Positions 59,991-61,843 of a DNA stretch of 61,843 bases are shown here, one piece after another. The notes beneath the pieces were generated by a model that was given only the letters and a program-made list of their open reading frames with translations, was not told where the DNA came from and searched no databases. This DNA is from Acidithiobacillus marinus. Lineage in GTDB: Bacteria > Pseudomonadota > Gammaproteobacteria > Acidithiobacillales > Acidithiobacillaceae. The position numbers were made by a program, and so were the translations under genes. The DNA lies in contig NZ_MXAV01000004.1 of NCBI RefSeq assembly GCF_002847505.1, positions 225,001 to 286,843 of the forward strand, read 5' to 3'. How positions within the stretch are numbered: the stretch's first letter is position 1; each line of letters begins with the position of its first letter.

Positions 59991-60458
59991 TTATTTGTGT
60001 TTCCAGGGCAAACCGCTGGCCTTCCAACCCTCCACTTTGCCACGCTGGCCCTGAGGGTCATGCTTTCCTTCAAAACCACCAAGAATGTTGTAGCAGTGTT
60101 GGTAACCCAGGTCGGCCAAGTGCTCGGCAGCTGCCAGCGAGCGCCCGCCGGTGCGGCAGAGCAGGAGCAGGAGATGGTCTGGTTTGGCTGTTTCCGTAAT
60201 CTGTCGGTCAAAGTCTGGGTTGGCCGTCATACCGGGATAGTTTTGCCAGGGAATATGTTTGCTCCCTTCAATGAAGCCGACAAAGTCCAGTTCCGGGTGG
60301 GATCGCACGTCAATCAGCAGGGTATCAGGATGTTCGCGGAGCAAGGCGTGGGCTTCTTCCGGGGTGAGATCACCAGCATGGCGCTTGCCTGCGCTTTTGG
60401 CGCGTTCCTGGGCTTTTTTCAAAATTTCTGTGCTCGTCATGTTCGCTGTCATGGTCAT
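59991..60458 (-). CDS. Rhodanese-domain protein
   Basis: A 155-aa single-domain sulfurtransferase-like protein. The active loop is CRTGGRS with Cys101, preceded by LLIDVRSHPELDFVGFIEGSKHIPWQNYP. The loop is six residues after Cys, typical of single-domain thiosulfate or sulfane-sulfur carriers. ATG 60458 has AAGGAGA 5 bp upstream; 60452 and 60440 are alternative starts. In a sulfur oxidiser such a protein could handle sulfane sulfur, but this is inference. No signal peptide. Confidence 0.85.
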   Translation of the reverse strand: MTMTANMTSTEILKKAQERAKSAGKRHAGDLTPEEAHALLREHPDTLLIDVRSHPELDFVGFIEGSKHIPWQNYPGMTANPDFDRQITETAKPDHLLLLLCRTGGRSLAAAEHLADLGYQHCYNILGGFEGKHDPQGQRGKVEGWKASGLPWKHK

Positions 60459-60654
60459 TTTTGTCTCCTTGTATGGCCGTTTCTGGGGCTTGTCATTCAG
60501 CCATACTCGACTATATCACTACCTTGCGTTGGGAAGCAGCTCAGGATGGCCGTGCCAATATTTCAGATAGGGAGGAATGGTCTTCCTCGGATTTAAGGTG
60601 ACGTACATTCCGTGATGCTTGAGAGGCAGGTTGATGCAAATTACTTGAATCCAC
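60459..60654. other. Intergenic region between rhodanese and EAL genes (left part)
   Basis: No gene is supported. It holds the ribosome-binding site of the minus-strand rhodanese gene (60464-60470) and then becomes lower in GC toward the EAL promoter at 60655. No repeat or RNA was recognised. Confidence 0.5.
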
Positions 60655-60683
60655 TTGAAAACAAACCAACCGATTGGTATGTT
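60655..60683 (+). promoter_or_regulatory. Probable sigma-70 promoter of the EAL gene
   Basis: TTGAAA (60655-60660) and TATGTT (60678-60683) are separated by exactly 17 bp, and the start codon lies 98 bp downstream. The spacer is occupied by the palindrome at 60665-60678. Confidence 0.55.
60665..60678. promoter_or_regulatory. TetR-type operator-like palindrome in the promoter spacer
   Basis: ACCAACCGATTGGT has half-sites matching at 6 of 7 positions. Its placement between -35 and -10 is the standard geometry for repression by steric block. The sequence resembles known TetR/AcrR-family operators in style (inverted ACCAA/TTGGT), but no regulator gene is in the window, so the protein is unknown. 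Confidence 0.45.
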
Positions 60684-60780
60684 AATAGGGTCACTATCAA
60701 AGTACAGGGATAAGTCTAGCGCCGGTCTTGGTTGGTGAAATCATTTCTGCCATGCTGGCTATGAAGAGGTAAATTCGGGT

Positions 60781-61545
60781 ATGAAAAACAAGTTAGAAGT
60801 TAATGTTGCGTCGTGTAATCAATGTTCCGAGAATAATGGTCTTGATTTTGATTTTACGATGGCCTTCCAGCCAATCGTAAAATATTCTTCTAAAAACATA
60901 TTTGGTTATGAAGCCTTGGTTCGTGGATTAAATGAAGAGTCTGCTTATTCTGTTATAGCTCAAGTAAATGAAAATAATGTATATCACTTTGATCAGCTCT
61001 GTCGGGTTAAAGCAATTGCTTTAGCAGCGAAGCTTGGTATCGATTCAATGCTGAGTATTAATTTTCTTCCAAACGCGGTTTATCGTCCTGAACTTTGCAT
61101 ACGAACAACGCTTGAGGCAGCTAAAGAGTGCAACTTTCCTGTTCATCAGATTATGTTTGAGTTTACCGAAGTTGAAAAGGTAAAGGATAATGATCACCTC
61201 AAAAATATTGTTGAATACTATAAACGGTCTGGTTTTTTCACGGCTATTGATGACTTTGGCGCCGGGTATTCCGGCTTGGGTTTGCTCGCTGGTTTCCAGA
61301 CGAATCTAATTAAATTAGACATAGATTTAATTCGTAATATCCACAATGATCCCGTGCGTCAAGTAATTTTAAAAAATTGTTTGTCAATGTTTTCTGAGCT
61401 TAATATAACTCCCCTTGCAGAAGGGGTTGAGACCCGTGAGGAAATGCTTTTCTTATTTGGTATGGGTATTGACTTGATGCAAGGTTTTTATTTTGCAAAG
61501 CCAGGTTTTGAAATGTTGCCTAAGGTGAATTTTGATCTACTGTAA
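60781..61545 (+). CDS. Stand-alone EAL-domain protein (putative c-di-GMP phosphodiesterase)
   Basis: A 254-aa protein that is almost entirely one EAL domain (about 25-250). The key motifs look complete: YEALVRG (Glu44), SINFLPNAV, EFTEVE, the metal-binding DDFGAGYSGL, IKLDIDLI, LAEGVET and MQGFYFAKP, so activity is plausible. There is no GGDEF, sensor or TM segment. The gene is clearly A/T-rich, with codons such as ATT, AAA and GTT unlike the housekeeping genes, suggesting recent acquisition. GAAGAGG lies upstream of the ATG. Confidence 0.85.
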   Translation: MKNKLEVNVASCNQCSENNGLDFDFTMAFQPIVKYSSKNIFGYEALVRGLNEESAYSVIAQVNENNVYHFDQLCRVKAIALAAKLGIDSMLSINFLPNAVYRPELCIRTTLEAAKECNFPVHQIMFEFTEVEKVKDNDHLKNIVEYYKRSGFFTAIDDFGAGYSGLGLLAGFQTNLIKLDIDLIRNIHNDPVRQVILKNCLSMFSELNITPLAEGVETREEMLFLFGMGIDLMQGFYFAKPGFEMLPKVNFDLL

Positions 61546-61843
61546 CAATTAGCAATAAAATTCAAAGGGGTTGTGCTAATTGGATTTTCGATGATAAAGA
61601 TATTGATCGTATTCGATAAATCTCCCAGATTTTTTTGGGTGATATAGCATATTCTAAAACTCGTAAAACTCAAATTTATTCTGACATTGGTATTGCTGTT
61701 AGATGAGCCAAGAAGATATCTTTCATTTGTCATATGTGTTCGCTTTTTAAAGAAAATGCTAGTGCTTAAAATGGATGACTATCTTCCCATGGTGATGGCC
61801 TTCACTGAGAAGAGAATATGCTTGTGTAAATGCAGATTCATGG
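61546..61843. other. AT-rich tail of the window
   Basis: No gene is convincingly supported. A short frame from ATG 61757 (MLVLKMDDYLPMVMAFTEKR...) stays open to the right edge and could be the start of a gene, but it is too short to identify. A minus frame at 61488-61733 overlaps the EAL 3' end and looks spurious. The low GC continues from the EAL gene and suggests an island boundary near 60600. Confidence 0.4.

Noticed and set aside
61488-61733. 81-aa minus-strand ORF in the AT-rich tail.
   Set aside because: It overlaps the EAL 3' end, is low-complexity and has no family resemblance.

Overview
The window is a gene-dense stretch of a proteobacterial chromosome with GC-rich housekeeping genes. 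Gene content and order (rimP-nusA-infB-rbfA-truB-rpsO-pnp; gloB/methyltransferase/rnhA/dnaQ; bamD divergent from rluD-pgeF; leuS-lptE-holA; glrK-qseG-glrR) are gamma-proteobacterial in style. The Aquifex-type aconitase next to icd and sucCD, and a methionine-salvage cluster with a RuBisCO-like protein, suggest an autotrophic lineage. My best guess is Acidithiobacillus or a close relative; this is inferred from gene content, not from a database search.

Layout. 1-8099: translation/transcription operon ending in pnp and a strong hairpin. 8233-12331: M16 peptidase, gloB, a YafS-like methyltransferase, rnhA and dnaQ. 12399-14231: an 1833-bp foreign element with TG...CA ends, a 26-bp terminal inverted repeat (24/26) and a 5-bp target duplication GCTCG. 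It carries a low-GC gene for an unknown one-TM protein and a decayed ISL3-family transposase, but no intact transposase. 14242-19194: minus-strand lysC-argD-argF-argG-gloA. 19360-25209: a DUF2892 membrane protein, transaldolase, fabI, a LysM lytic transglycosylase and gltX. 25340-32938: operon acn-icd-sucC-(small TM protein)-sucD-nadE-glnB, coupling part of the TCA cycle to NAD synthesis and PII signalling. 32998-35474: bamD, rluD, pgeF. 35481-39497: methionine salvage mtnD-RLP(mtnW)-mtnX-mtnB, then a double-ACT protein and peptide deformylase. 39541-45588: dTDP-rhamnose/UDP-glucose genes with two inserted small genes, then a DUF502 protein. 45652-49074: sigma-54 two-component system with a lipoprotein (GlrK-QseG-GlrR-like). 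49211-58935: recN, nadK, coaX, birA, proA, holA, lptE, leuS. 59112-61843: a MutM/Fpg-fold protein lacking the catalytic residues, a rhodanese, then a low-GC segment with a stand-alone EAL-domain gene whose likely promoter holds an operator-like palindrome.

The least-explained signals are the terminal-repeat-bounded element with its unknown membrane-protein cargo; the Fpg paralogue and type III pantothenate kinase with key residues replaced; the small TM protein wedged between sucC and sucD; and the palindrome inside the EAL promoter. No tRNA, rRNA or CRISPR array was recognised.
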